Shown: positions 28,781 through 36,955 of the stretch, one piece after another
Layout: the number at the start of each line of letters is the position of its first letter
Numbering within the stretch: position 1 is the first letter of the stretch
Assembly: GCF_900141745.1 (NCBI RefSeq)
Contig: NZ_FSRM01000002.1
Span: forward strand, 2,480,001 to 2,544,000
From: Paraburkholderia phenazinium
GTDB lineage: Bacteria > Pseudomonadota > Gammaproteobacteria > Burkholderiales > Burkholderiaceae
DNA length: 64,000 nucleotides
Reading direction: 5' to 3'
The notes under the pieces: model-generated
The model's database searches: none
Told to the model about the DNA's origin: nothing
The model's input: only the letters and a program-made list of their open reading frames with translations
Program-made: the position numbers and the translations under genes

Positions 28781-28815
28781 TTGTCCACAGCCTTATGAAC
28801 GGTTTCTGTGGACAA
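28781..28815 (+). terminator. 10-bp perfect hairpin, possible terminator
   Basis: TTGTCCACAG (28781-28790) pairs perfectly with CTGTGGACAA (28806-28815) around a 15-base spacer, and GTTTTTCTG follows. It lies 75 bp past the stop of the cysteine-cluster gene, so a terminator is likely. Each arm also differs by one base from the DnaA box TTATCCACA, in opposite orientation. Confidence 0.5.
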
Positions 28816-29129
28816 GTTTTTCTGAAGGTATAGCAGTCGAGCAGGCATCCGGTCTGTTTGAGTTTGGCGACCTGGTTGTAGGCGCAGAGATCTGTTCTGG
28901 CAACAGACTCAGGAAGCCGGGCCACCGGCGCGTATCGGTCATGCTGATGACCCCTCTGCTTTGTCTTCGAAGCTAAGCATTTTTTCGAGCTTGAGTCCCC
29001 CTCGTTTCATTCCCCGGTTTTCCTCCCTTTTTTAGGATGACAAACCGTTTTACCATGCCGGACGTTGCTCGTCGTTCGCCACACATTTATCCGGAAGGGT
29101 GTCTTTCCGAGGGCCCGTTTTTTCGAACA

Positions 29130-29159
29130 TTAGCGCGTTTGATTTTCAGAACGCGCTAA
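29130..29159. promoter_or_regulatory. 10-bp dyad upstream of vgrG
   Basis: TTAGCGCGTT (29130-29139) and AACGCGCTAA (29150-29159) are perfect inverted repeats with a 10-base spacer, about 110 bp before the vgrG start. With no T tract after it, an operator or an mRNA leader hairpin is likelier than a terminator. Confidence 0.4.
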
Positions 29160-29268
29160 AGATCGCATTGGCACTTACTGGCATGGGCGGTTTCCAGATG
29201 AGTCCGATCGCCGGGTGTGCAGCGGCCGGCGCAGCGCGGAACAACAACAAGAAAACAGGGACTCGTGT

Positions 29269-31905
29269 ATGGCGGAATTCGATCCGGTTGCAAACCTGCT
29301 AACAGGACGGCAGGCGTATTTCCTCGATGTACCTGGCACGGACAGCGCAGCGGCGCTCTCGGTCGTATCGTTCGAAGCGACCGAAAAGATGGGCGAGCCC
29401 ACCGAGGTGCGCATTGTGCTGACCCATCCGTTGCAGCTTGCGCGCGCTGATTACCTGAACCTCGATGCGAAGTTCTCCATCGTGCCTGACGGTGGGCCGC
29501 CACGCAAAATCTCGGGCTTCATCGCGCGCTTCTCCACGATCCAGACCACGAAGGACCATGTCAAGTACGAGGTCGTGCTGAAGTCGCATCTGGCGCGGCT
29601 GGAGGCCGTGACCCGCAGGAAAGTATTCCAGCATGCCAGCACGCCCGACATTATCGCGGCGATCCTGCGCAGCCATGGGCTCAGGGAGCACCAGTTTTCA
29701 TTCAGGTTGCGCAGGCAATACCGCAAGCATCTGTTCCGCATGCAGCACCAGATGAGCGACAGTGCCTATATCCACATGCTGGCGGAAAAGGCCGGAATCT
29801 ACTACTTCATTGTGGAGACGGAATACGGCGATCAGGTGGTCTTTGGGGACGACATAGACCATTACATTTACGACGAGCCGCAACGGATTGTGCCGTATCG
29901 CGAGGCGGCGGGACTTGAAGCGGGCGGCGTCGAGGCAGTGACGGCGATCAAAACCCATACCGAGACGGTGCCGCAATCGTTCGTCGTAGCGGATTACAAC
30001 CCGGCCCAGGCCTGGGAGCGATTCAGGGATGAAGCCAACGTCGCGCCGCAAGACGAAACTACCTACGGCCAGACGTATATCTACGGCACGCACCACCTCG
30101 ACCAGGCGGGCGCGAAGTGGGAGGCGCAGCTTCGGCACGAAGCCGCCATTGCCTGGCAGGTCGTGTATGAGGGCGAAAGCAACGTGCTGGCTTTGCGGTG
30201 CGCGAGCGTGCTTGAGATGGACACCACCTTGCCCGATGCGCCGAAAGGCCAGGTGATTGTCGAGGTGACGCACAGCGGCGCACGCGACAGGCCCTATGCG
30301 AATAGCTACAAGGCGATTCCTGCCGACCGCCGTTTCCGTCTCAGACTCGAACCGGAAACCTGGTCCAAAGTGACCGGCACACTTTCAGCGCGCGTCACAA
30401 GCCCGGACTCGTACAAATATGCCTATATAACCGCAAGCGGACACTATACGGTTCGCTTCGATGCGGACTTCGAAACGTGGCCCAATGGCGGCGAGAGCGT
30501 ACCGCTACGCCTGGCGAAGCCGTTCGCCGGAAAGTTGCAGACCGGTTTCCACTTCCCCGCGCTGGACGATGCCGAAGCCGTGATCGTTTGTCGTGACGGC
30601 GACCCGGACAAGCCTGAAATCGTCGCCTTCCATCACCACAGCCAGGCGCGCGACCTCGTCACGAACGACCGTCGATGGCTCTCGCGCAACATGATTCGCA
30701 CGCAATCGAATAACAAGTTGCGTATGGAGGACTGGGCAGGCCAGGAAGGCATCAAGGTCAGCACGGAACACTCGGGCAAGTCGCAACTGAATCTCGGCTA
30801 TCTCGTCAACAGCAGGCTGGAGTACCGGGGCGAAGGCTACGAGCTGAGGACTGCGGGCTGGGGGGCGCTTCGCGCGGGCAAGGGGGTGATGGTCACGACC
30901 TACGACCGCCCCGGCGCGACCGGCAGGCAGCTCGACATGGAGGAGACCATCGCCCAGCTTGAGAGCGCGTTGGCGACGGCGAAGGCGTTGGCGGCATCGG
31001 CCAGCAGCGCCAAGGCCGAGCCTGCCGATACTGATGCGCAGCAGCAGATGAGGGAGGATCTGGATGGCCTGAAGAAACCGGGGCTGCTCATGAGTACACC
31101 CGCTTCGGCGGCGCTCGTGGCGGCCCAGGACGTGCAGTTTGCGGCGCAGGGCGACATCTCGGCGGTTGCCGGGAAGAACGTCGACTGGAGCGTGCTCAAA
31201 CGCTTTACGGTGGCGGCGGGCGAAAAGCTGTCTCTGTTCGCGCAGAAACTTGGCATCAGGATTTTTGCAGCCAAAGGTCCGGTCGAAATTCAGGCGCAGA
31301 CCGATGCCATGTCGCTGATCGCGGAACAGGATCTGACGGTGTCGAGCGTCAATGGCACGGTGCGCATCTGTGCGAAGAAGGAACTGACGCTTGAGTCGGG
31401 TGGCGCGTTCATCCAGATGAAGGACGGCAGCATCACGCTCGGTGGCCCGTTCGACCTGTTCATCAAGACGATCACGGTGCAGAAGCAGGGTAAGGCGACA
31501 CTGAACATGCCGCTGGACCTGAACCACCCAGCGCTCGCCGGCATGCCGACCACGCCATTGACGTTCTACGCGGGTGCGTCGCCGGCCTCTCGCGCGGCGA
31601 TTCCCGCGAACATGCCCTACAGCCTGTTCGCGGGCGGTACGCTGGTCAAGCAGAGCGTCATGGACGAAACCGGTCTGCTTCAGGTCGAACACCACCCCAC
31701 CACTCAGCAATACACGCTCAAGCTTGCCAATGGCGCGAGCTACACGATTCCCGTGGCCGATCAATATCGGGGCAACGCGGATAACGGTGCGCTTGCCAAT
31801 GGGGGTTTTCACTTCTACGAGGGGCAAAGCGGCACGAATGCTGGCGCGGTTGATCGCGCGCAACACCGCGCCGACTATGACGAACTGCTTGATACGGACG
31901 CCTGA
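29269..31905 (+). CDS. vgrG: Type VI secretion spike protein VgrG with C-terminal extension
   Basis: Trimeric spike at the tip of the type VI secretion tube, carrying an effector. Start ATG 29269, reading MAEFDPVANLLTGRQ; the frame extends upstream to 29215. About 878 residues. The N-terminal gp27-like part (about 20-330) and the gp5-like OB part (about 370-500) are followed by the DUF2345 repeat-rich needle (about 600-755: QAQTDAMSLIAEQDLTVSS, VRICAKKELTLESGGAFIQM). The last 120 residues (from about NMPLDLNHPALAGMP) form an extra domain with a beta-rich pattern, a likely cargo adaptor for the phospholipase encoded next. No tss/hcp structural genes are here, so it is an orphan vgrG locus. The stop is 2 bp before the effector ATG. 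Confidence 0.94.
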   Translation: MAEFDPVANLLTGRQAYFLDVPGTDSAAALSVVSFEATEKMGEPTEVRIVLTHPLQLARADYLNLDAKFSIVPDGGPPRKISGFIARFSTIQTTKDHVKYEVVLKSHLARLEAVTRRKVFQHASTPDIIAAILRSHGLREHQFSFRLRRQYRKHLFRMQHQMSDSAYIHMLAEKAGIYYFIVETEYGDQVVFGDDIDHYIYDEPQRIVPYREAAGLEAGGVEAVTAIKTHTETVPQSFVVADYNPAQAWERFRDEANVAPQDETTYGQTYIYGTHHLDQAGAKWEAQLRHEAAIAWQVVYEGESNVLALRCASVLEMDTTLPDAPKGQVIVEVTHSGARDRPYANSYKAIPADRRFRLRLEPETWSKVTGTLSARVTSPDSYKYAYITASGHYTVRFDADFETWPNGGESVPLRLAKPFAGKLQTGFHFPALDDAEAVIVCRDGDPDKPEIVAFHHHSQARDLVTNDRRWLSRNMIRTQSNNKLRMEDWAGQEGIKVSTEHSGKSQLNLGYLVNSRLEYRGEGYELRTAGWGALRAGKGVMVTTYDRPGATGRQLDMEETIAQLESALATAKALAASASSAKAEPADTDAQQQMREDLDGLKKPGLLMSTPASAALVAAQDVQFAAQGDISAVAGKNVDWSVLKRFTVAAGEKLSLFAQKLGIRIFAAKGPVEIQAQTDAMSLIAEQDLTVSSVNGTVRICAKKELTLESGGAFIQMKDGSITLGGPFDLFIKTITVQKQGKATLNMPLDLNHPALAGMPTTPLTFYAGASPASRAAIPANMPYSLFAGGTLVKQSVMDETGLLQVEHHPTTQQYTLKLANGASYTIPVADQYRGNADNGALANGGFHFYEGQSGTNAGAVDRAQHRADYDELLDTDA

Positions 31906-31907
31906 CC

Positions 31908-33824
31908 ATGACCCAGCAACTACCGATTACCGTACCCATCGCGCTGTCGTGCGCGCGGAGCGCGGTGATAACCCTGCCGTGGTTCGTGCAGAAGACGGAA
32001 TATCGTCCAAAGCCCGCCAACTACACGCCGCTTGTGAACGGCCACGATGCGTTCGGAGCACTCTATGACGCCATTGACAAGGCGACGCGTACCATTGATT
32101 ACATCTGCTGGGGTTTCCAGCCGTCGATGTATTTCAAACGGGACGGTGGCAAATCGCTGCGTATTGGCGATCTGCTCATCAGGAAGGCCAAAGCGGGTGT
32201 CAAGGTTCGCGTCCTGTGCTGGCTCGATTCCGCCTGGATCGCGCAGATCGGCGAACAGGAGGTACCGGGGTGGACCGAGGGTGCGCGGTTCATGACACAG
32301 AACGAGGATGCATATCAGATCGCCTACGACCGGAACTGGTATCACAACGCCCGGTTGCCGGCAGGCGGCAAACCTTCGGGTGCAGCGCCTGCCGGATCGC
32401 AGATGTATACCGCACTCAGACAGGACCCGTACCAGATATTCGGTTCGCAGTCCTTCAGGGATATCGGCATCGAACTGGTGACGCGTGACTTCTCGCTGCA
32501 CGACCGCGAGGAGATCATGTATCGGGAAAAACTCATGCGGGGAAGCGGCGATGGCCCAACATCCGGGACTATTGGCGCATACGGTGCGGAACCCTCCCAT
32601 CACCAGAAAATGGTGCTGATCGACTATGAAGCGCCGGAAGTGGCTGTGGGCTTCGTGATGGGACATAACACGCTGGATGCCTATTGGGACGATGACCGTC
32701 ACAGCTACGCGAAGAAAGCGCCGGGCCAGGGGCGCAATGGTGATACACCACGGCAGGACATGTCGGCCATCGTGGCGGGGCCGATTCTCGAACATCTGAA
32801 CGACAATTTCTGCTGGGCGTGGCAACGTGATGCGAAGGAAGACCTGCTCGCAAAGCGTAGTGGATTTGCAGCGCAGTTAGAACCGCGCGACAGGATCGGT
32901 ACACGCGTCATGGCGCACATCAGCCGCACGCAGTCGCAGGAAGGTGTGCGTAACATCAGGGCGCTTTACCTTCAGGCGGTCAATAACGCAACGAAATTCA
33001 TCTATATCGAGAATCAGTACTTCCGCTGGCCGGCTCTTGCGGAAAAGATCAAGAGCGCGGTACAGGCGCAGATCTGCGCAGGACGTGATCCTGCAAAGCC
33101 GGTTCATCTTTTTGTTGTGACCAACGCGAACAGGGACGGTATCGGGCAGGGGCCTGGAACGACCTATGACATGCTCAATAGTCTTGGCCGCGCGGACACC
33201 ATTCCGGTCATCGCGAAGGAAGAGCGCAGTGACGCGCTCGGCTCCGCATTGCAGGATGTCCGGAAAGAGGTTACGGCGGCGAACACGCAGATGCGAAACG
33301 CGAGCAGCCCGCGGGAACGGGCCGACGCACAACGCGCCGTTGACGCAGCGCAAGCCAGGCAGGCGAAGCTGCAACACGAGTACGACGACAACCTCAACAC
33401 GGGCAAGGCGGTTCTGCCGCAGCCGATCCCGGGTCTCAAGGTTCACGTCTGTTCGCTGGTTGCGCCCGACTCGCCAGCAGGCAGCCCCTGGATGCCAGTT
33501 TACGTTCACAGCAAGATCATGATCGTTGACGACGTGTTTCTCACGCATGGTTCGGCCAACATCAACCGGCGCAGCATGGAAGTGGATAGCGAACTGAATA
33601 TCTGTCACGAGCGCATGGACGTGACGCAGCCGTTGCGAAGGCGCCTGTGGAATATCCATACAAATAGCATCGAAGACGGCGCGTCGGACGACCCGAAACT
33701 TGCGGCCGCAGCGTGGGAGTACATCATCAGTCGGAACGCAGGAAAGCAGAAAAACGGTGAGACGCCGCTTGCGTCGCTCGTCGGTTTCATGTGGACGGGC
33801 GCGAGCCGTTTGCGGCTGGACTGA
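31908..33824 (+). CDS. Phospholipase D effector of the type VI system (Tle5-like)
   Basis: Hydrolyses membrane phospholipids of target cells when delivered with VgrG; inferred from the family and its place directly after vgrG. 638 residues, no signal peptide, as expected for a type VI effector. Two HKD motifs are intact: His232-Lys234-Asp239 in HHQKMVLID and His534-Lys536-Asp541 in YVHSKIMIVDD, the latter followed by GSANINRRS. It ends ASRLRLD. Only 2 bp separate it from vgrG and 3 bp from the immunity gene, so the three are one operon. From 33549 its last 91 codons are part of the 1,564-bp tandem unit, and the diverged tail copies at 35113 and 36677 derive from this kind of gene. Confidence 0.9.
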   Translation: MTQQLPITVPIALSCARSAVITLPWFVQKTEYRPKPANYTPLVNGHDAFGALYDAIDKATRTIDYICWGFQPSMYFKRDGGKSLRIGDLLIRKAKAGVKVRVLCWLDSAWIAQIGEQEVPGWTEGARFMTQNEDAYQIAYDRNWYHNARLPAGGKPSGAAPAGSQMYTALRQDPYQIFGSQSFRDIGIELVTRDFSLHDREEIMYREKLMRGSGDGPTSGTIGAYGAEPSHHQKMVLIDYEAPEVAVGFVMGHNTLDAYWDDDRHSYAKKAPGQGRNGDTPRQDMSAIVAGPILEHLNDNFCWAWQRDAKEDLLAKRSGFAAQLEPRDRIGTRVMAHISRTQSQEGVRNIRALYLQAVNNATKFIYIENQYFRWPALAEKIKSAVQAQICAGRDPAKPVHLFVVTNANRDGIGQGPGTTYDMLNSLGRADTIPVIAKEERSDALGSALQDVRKEVTAANTQMRNASSPRERADAQRAVDAAQARQAKLQHEYDDNLNTGKAVLPQPIPGLKVHVCSLVAPDSPAGSPWMPVYVHSKIMIVDDVFLTHGSANINRRSMEVDSELNICHERMDVTQPLRRRLWNIHTNSIEDGASDDPKLAAAAWEYIISRNAGKQKNGETPLASLVGFMWTGASRLRLD

Positions 33825-33827
33825 ACG

Positions 33828-35105
33828 ATGAAGAGACGAAGTAAATCAGTTGCGATCTACCTGGCGCTTGCGCTCAGCGCCTGTTCGAACAAGGATAATC
33901 CGATGCCCACTCAAGCCGAATGGAGCGCCGTGCGCGCGAAACTGGCCTTCACCTGTGTCCACGAAGCTGACCACCTGCCACCGCTCGACCCGCGGGCTGA
34001 TACGCTGTTCAAATATGCCCTGTTCCTCGAAAAGAAACCCGGCCCGAAGGACTTCAATGCTGCTGCGCGCTACTACCGGATCGCCGCCGCGTATGGTCAC
34101 TACAAGGCCAACCACAACCTGCAACTGCTGGTCTCCACTGGACAGGCATCGTCGCCCCATGCGGCCACGGAAACGATTGATCTGGCCGAACAGTTGATCG
34201 CTGCGGGCATCCCTGGCGGCTATTACGACATGGGTCACTACCTCGAACTCGGTTACGGCGTGAAGCAGGACGAGAAGAAGGCACGGATTTATTTCCGCAA
34301 GGCCGCTGACCTCGGTAGCCCCGAAGGGCAATACTATGTCGGCGACCTGCTTTCCGCAAAGGATCGCGCGCCGGACATTTCTCGACAGATGATGGAATGT
34401 GCGATCGATCAGGGTTATGGAAAGGCTGGCAGCTATCTAGGTATCGATCTTGTGGATCACCAACTCTATGCAGAAGCCGTCAAGGCGTTCCAGCGGGGTG
34501 TGGCCGCAGGTGATGCGACATCTGCCTTCGCTTTGCGGCATGGATTCGATGCGGTCCCGTCTGACAAATTCTATTACATTGGACTGTCCAACGATTCTGA
34601 ACGCTCGCGTCGGTACGGTTTGATCTGGAATTTCCTTGATGCTCACCAAGGCCTGAATCCGAATGTTCCGGACATCGATCAGATCGTTCCGCTGCCGCCC
34701 GCGAAGCTACCGGAATGGGACGGTACGTTCCAGTGGCAGAAGGAGCAGGACGCCGCCCAGCCACCGCAGAAGCCTGCTGAGGCACTGGTTACAAAGCTGG
34801 CTAGTGAGAAGAACCTCGACCCTGCGACGGGCCTGCCTCTCCCGCCGACCAAAAAGGACAACCGTTTGCCGCTTGGCGCCACGGCTCGCACCAACGAGTT
34901 CTGCCCGCAGGATGGCGTCTGGCGCGCGAAACAATGGGCGGGTTTCAGTCCGGACGCGACACAGCGTATCGGCAAGGGAGAAATCATGCCGCGCCTCACC
35001 ATAACCCAGCCGCGTGCCATACCGGGACTCGACGCGTTGCTTGGGATGCGCCAGCACCATACCGATGTGACGTGGAGCCTGGTTGCCTACAGCGACGAGG
35101 CGTAG
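33828..35105 (+). CDS. Sel1-repeat lipoprotein, type VI immunity protein (Tli5-like), copy 1
   Basis: Lipoprotein of 425 residues thought to neutralise the adjacent phospholipase in the periplasm. A signal peptide ends in LSAC (Cys19); the next residue is Ser, not Asp, which favours the outer membrane. The body has Sel1/TPR-like helical repeats: RYYRIAAAYGHYKANHNLQLL, YDMGHYLELGYGVKQDEKKA, RIYFRKAADLGSPEGQYYVG, then a C-terminal domain with CPQDGVWRAKQW and GEIMPRLTITQPRAIPG. Sel1-type lipoproteins are known as immunity partners of Tle5 effectors. It is directly 3 bp after the effector stop, with a weak ribosome site, so translation is likely coupled. Pairing with this effector is inferred from position. 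Confidence 0.85.
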   Translation: MKRRSKSVAIYLALALSACSNKDNPMPTQAEWSAVRAKLAFTCVHEADHLPPLDPRADTLFKYALFLEKKPGPKDFNAAARYYRIAAAYGHYKANHNLQLLVSTGQASSPHAATETIDLAEQLIAAGIPGGYYDMGHYLELGYGVKQDEKKARIYFRKAADLGSPEGQYYVGDLLSAKDRAPDISRQMMECAIDQGYGKAGSYLGIDLVDHQLYAEAVKAFQRGVAAGDATSAFALRHGFDAVPSDKFYYIGLSNDSERSRRYGLIWNFLDAHQGLNPNVPDIDQIVPLPPAKLPEWDGTFQWQKEQDAAQPPQKPAEALVTKLASEKNLDPATGLPLPPTKKDNRLPLGATARTNEFCPQDGVWRAKQWAGFSPDATQRIGKGEIMPRLTITQPRAIPGLDALLGMRQHHTDVTWSLVAYSDEA

Positions 35106-35112
35106 GACACCC

Positions 35113-35388
35113 GGTTCAACCAACGTCAACCGGTGCAGCGTGGAGGTGGACAGCGAACCGAACATCTGTCATGAGCGCATGGATGTGACGCAGTCGCTAC
35201 GCAGGCACCTGTGGGATATCCATATCAATAGCATTGAAGACGGCGCGTCGGACGACCCGAAGCGCGCGGCCGCAGCGTGGGAGTACGTCATCAGTCGGAA
35301 CGCCGGAAAGCAGAACAGCTATGAGACGCCGCTTGCGTCGCACGTCGGCTTAATGTGGACGGCCGCGAGCCGTTTGCGGCTGGACTGA
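35113..35388 (+). pseudogene. Orphan C-terminal phospholipase D fragment 1
   Basis: Second copy of the effector's last 91 codons, beginning GSTNVNRCSVEVDSEPNICHE where the intact gene has GSANINRRSMEVDSELNICHE. Both HKD motifs are absent, so it has no catalytic part. Its frame stays open through to the same ending, ASRLRLD, and the same ACG spacer before the next immunity ATG. In-frame starts could be the GTG at 35140 or the ATG at 35179, neither with a good ribosome site. It is likely a relic of the duplication, perhaps kept because it supplies the junction to the following immunity gene. Confidence 0.8.
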
Positions 35389-35391
35389 ACG

Positions 35392-36669
35392 ATGAAGAGA
35401 CGAAGTAAATCAGTTGCGATCTACCTGGCGCTTGCGCTCAGCGCCTGTTCGAACAAGGATAGTCCGATGCCCACTCAAGCCGAATGGAGCACCGTGCGCG
35501 CGAAACTGGCCTTCACCTGCGTCCACGAGGCGGACCACCTGCCGCCGCTCAACCCGCAGGCTGATACGCTGTTCAAATATGCCCTGTTTCTCGAAAAGAA
35601 ACCCGGCCCGAAAGACTACGATGCGGCCGCCCGCTATTATCGGATTGCCGCCGCGTATGGTCATTACAAGGCCAACCACAACCTGCAACTGCTGGTATCC
35701 ACCGGACAGGCATCGTCGCCCCACGCGGCCACGGAAACGATTGACCTGGCCGAACAGTTGATTGCTGCGGGTATCCCGGGCGGCTACTACGACATGGGCC
35801 ACTACCTCGAACTCGGTTACGGCGTGAAGCAGGACGAGAGGAAGGCGCGGATTTATTTCCGCAAGGCTGCGGACCTGGGAAGTCCGGAAGGGCAGTATTA
35901 CGTGGGTGATTTACTTTCGGGTAAAGATCGCGCTCCGGACATTTCGCGGCAGACGATGGAGTGCGCAACTGACCAGGGATACGGAAAGGCAGCTAGTTAT
36001 CTCGCTGTAGACTTGAAGACAGATAAGCAATACTCACGGGCTGTCCAAGCATTTCAAAAGGGTGTGTTAGCGGGTGATGCGCAATCGGCGTCCTTCCTGA
36101 AATATGGTTTCGATCCGAATACATCGGATGAGATGTCTTACATCGGACAGCCTAAGGATCACGAACGATCACGCCGCTACGGTTTGATCTGGAAGTTTCT
36201 CAACTACCGCGAAGGCCTCAATCCGAAGGTGGCCGACATTGAGCAGATCGTGCCGCTGCCTCCCGCGAACCTACCGGAGTGGGATGGTACGTTCCAGTGG
36301 CAGAAGGAGCAGGACGCCGCCCAGCCACCGCAGAAGCCTGCCGAGTCGCTGGTTACAAAGCTGGCCCATGAGAAAAACCTCGACCCTGCGACGGGCCTGC
36401 CTCTCACGCCGACCAAAAAGGACAACCGTTTGCCACTTGGCGCCACGGCTCGCACCAACGAGTTCTGCCCGCAGGATGGCGTCTGGTGCGCGAAACAATG
36501 GGCGGGTTTCAGTCCGGACGCGACACAGCGTATCGGCAAGGGAGAAATCATGCCGCGCCTCACCATAACCCAGCCGCGTGCCATACCGGGACTCGACGCG
36601 TTGCTTGGGATGCGCCTGCACCATACCGATGTGACGTGGAGCCTGGTTGCCTACAGCGACGAGGCGTAG
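35392..36669 (+). CDS. Sel1-repeat lipoprotein, Tli5-like immunity paralog, copy 2
   Basis: Tandem paralog of the gene at 33828, same length (425 residues), same lipobox LSAC at 19. Residues 1-190 and about 285-425 are nearly identical to copy 1. The central block (about 195-265) differs strongly (for example SYLAVDLKTDKQYSRAVQAF and the DEMSYIGQPKDHERS segment) and its DNA, about 35990-36220, is less GC-rich. From about 35838 to 35950 its DNA is nearly identical to copy 3 rather than to copy 1, so it is a mosaic. It presumably protects against a related effector variant that no longer has its gene here. Confidence 0.85.
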   Translation: MKRRSKSVAIYLALALSACSNKDSPMPTQAEWSTVRAKLAFTCVHEADHLPPLNPQADTLFKYALFLEKKPGPKDYDAAARYYRIAAAYGHYKANHNLQLLVSTGQASSPHAATETIDLAEQLIAAGIPGGYYDMGHYLELGYGVKQDERKARIYFRKAADLGSPEGQYYVGDLLSGKDRAPDISRQTMECATDQGYGKAASYLAVDLKTDKQYSRAVQAFQKGVLAGDAQSASFLKYGFDPNTSDEMSYIGQPKDHERSRRYGLIWKFLNYREGLNPKVADIEQIVPLPPANLPEWDGTFQWQKEQDAAQPPQKPAESLVTKLAHEKNLDPATGLPLTPTKKDNRLPLGATARTNEFCPQDGVWCAKQWAGFSPDATQRIGKGEIMPRLTITQPRAIPGLDALLGMRLHHTDVTWSLVAYSDEA

Positions 36670-36676
36670 GACACCC

Positions 36677-36952
36677 GGTTCGACCAACGTCAACCGGTGC
36701 AGCATGGAGGTGGGCAGCGAACCGAACATCTGTCATGAGCGCATGGACGTGACGCAGCCATTGCGCAGGCACCTGTGGAATATCCATATGGGAGGCGAGA
36801 GGAACGGTGCATCGGACGACTCGAAGCTCGCGGCTGCAGCGTGGGAGTACATCATTACGGAAAATGCCCGTAATCAAACAAATGGACTAGCTCCCATCGC
36901 GTCACTCATTGGATTCACGTGGACCGGTGCGAGCCGTTTGCGGCTGGACTGA
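36677..36952 (+). pseudogene. Orphan C-terminal phospholipase D fragment 2
   Basis: Third copy of the effector's tail, with no HKD motif. It is much more diverged than fragment 1: HMGGERNGASDDSKLAAAAW and ITENARNQTNGLAPIASLIG replace the parent's residues, yet it keeps an open frame and the identical ASRLRLD ending followed by ACG and the next immunity ATG. Its middle part is also less GC-rich, pointing to a different effector allele as source. The only internal ATG starts near MEVGSEPN. I treat it as a pseudogene relic, not as an expressed protein. Confidence 0.8.
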
Positions 36953-36955
36953 ACG

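Larger units (their letters stand above)
28706..29268. other. Intergenic region before the type VI module
   Basis: About 560 bp with three inverted repeats. ACGCAGA (28729-28735) pairs with TCTGCGT (28747-28753). TTGTCCACAG pairs with CTGTGGACAA (28781-28815), and TTAGCGCGTT pairs with AACGCGCTAA (29130-29159). Between them a pyrimidine-rich stretch (about 29000-29035) is unlike the coding DNA around it. No convincing gene is seen. It must contain the promoter of the vgrG module and the end signal of the cysteine-cluster gene. Confidence 0.45.

Noticed and set aside
28781..28815. Replication origin from DnaA-like boxes
   Set aside because: Only two near-matches, no A/T-rich unwinding region or cluster of boxes, no dnaA/dnaN or repA nearby.
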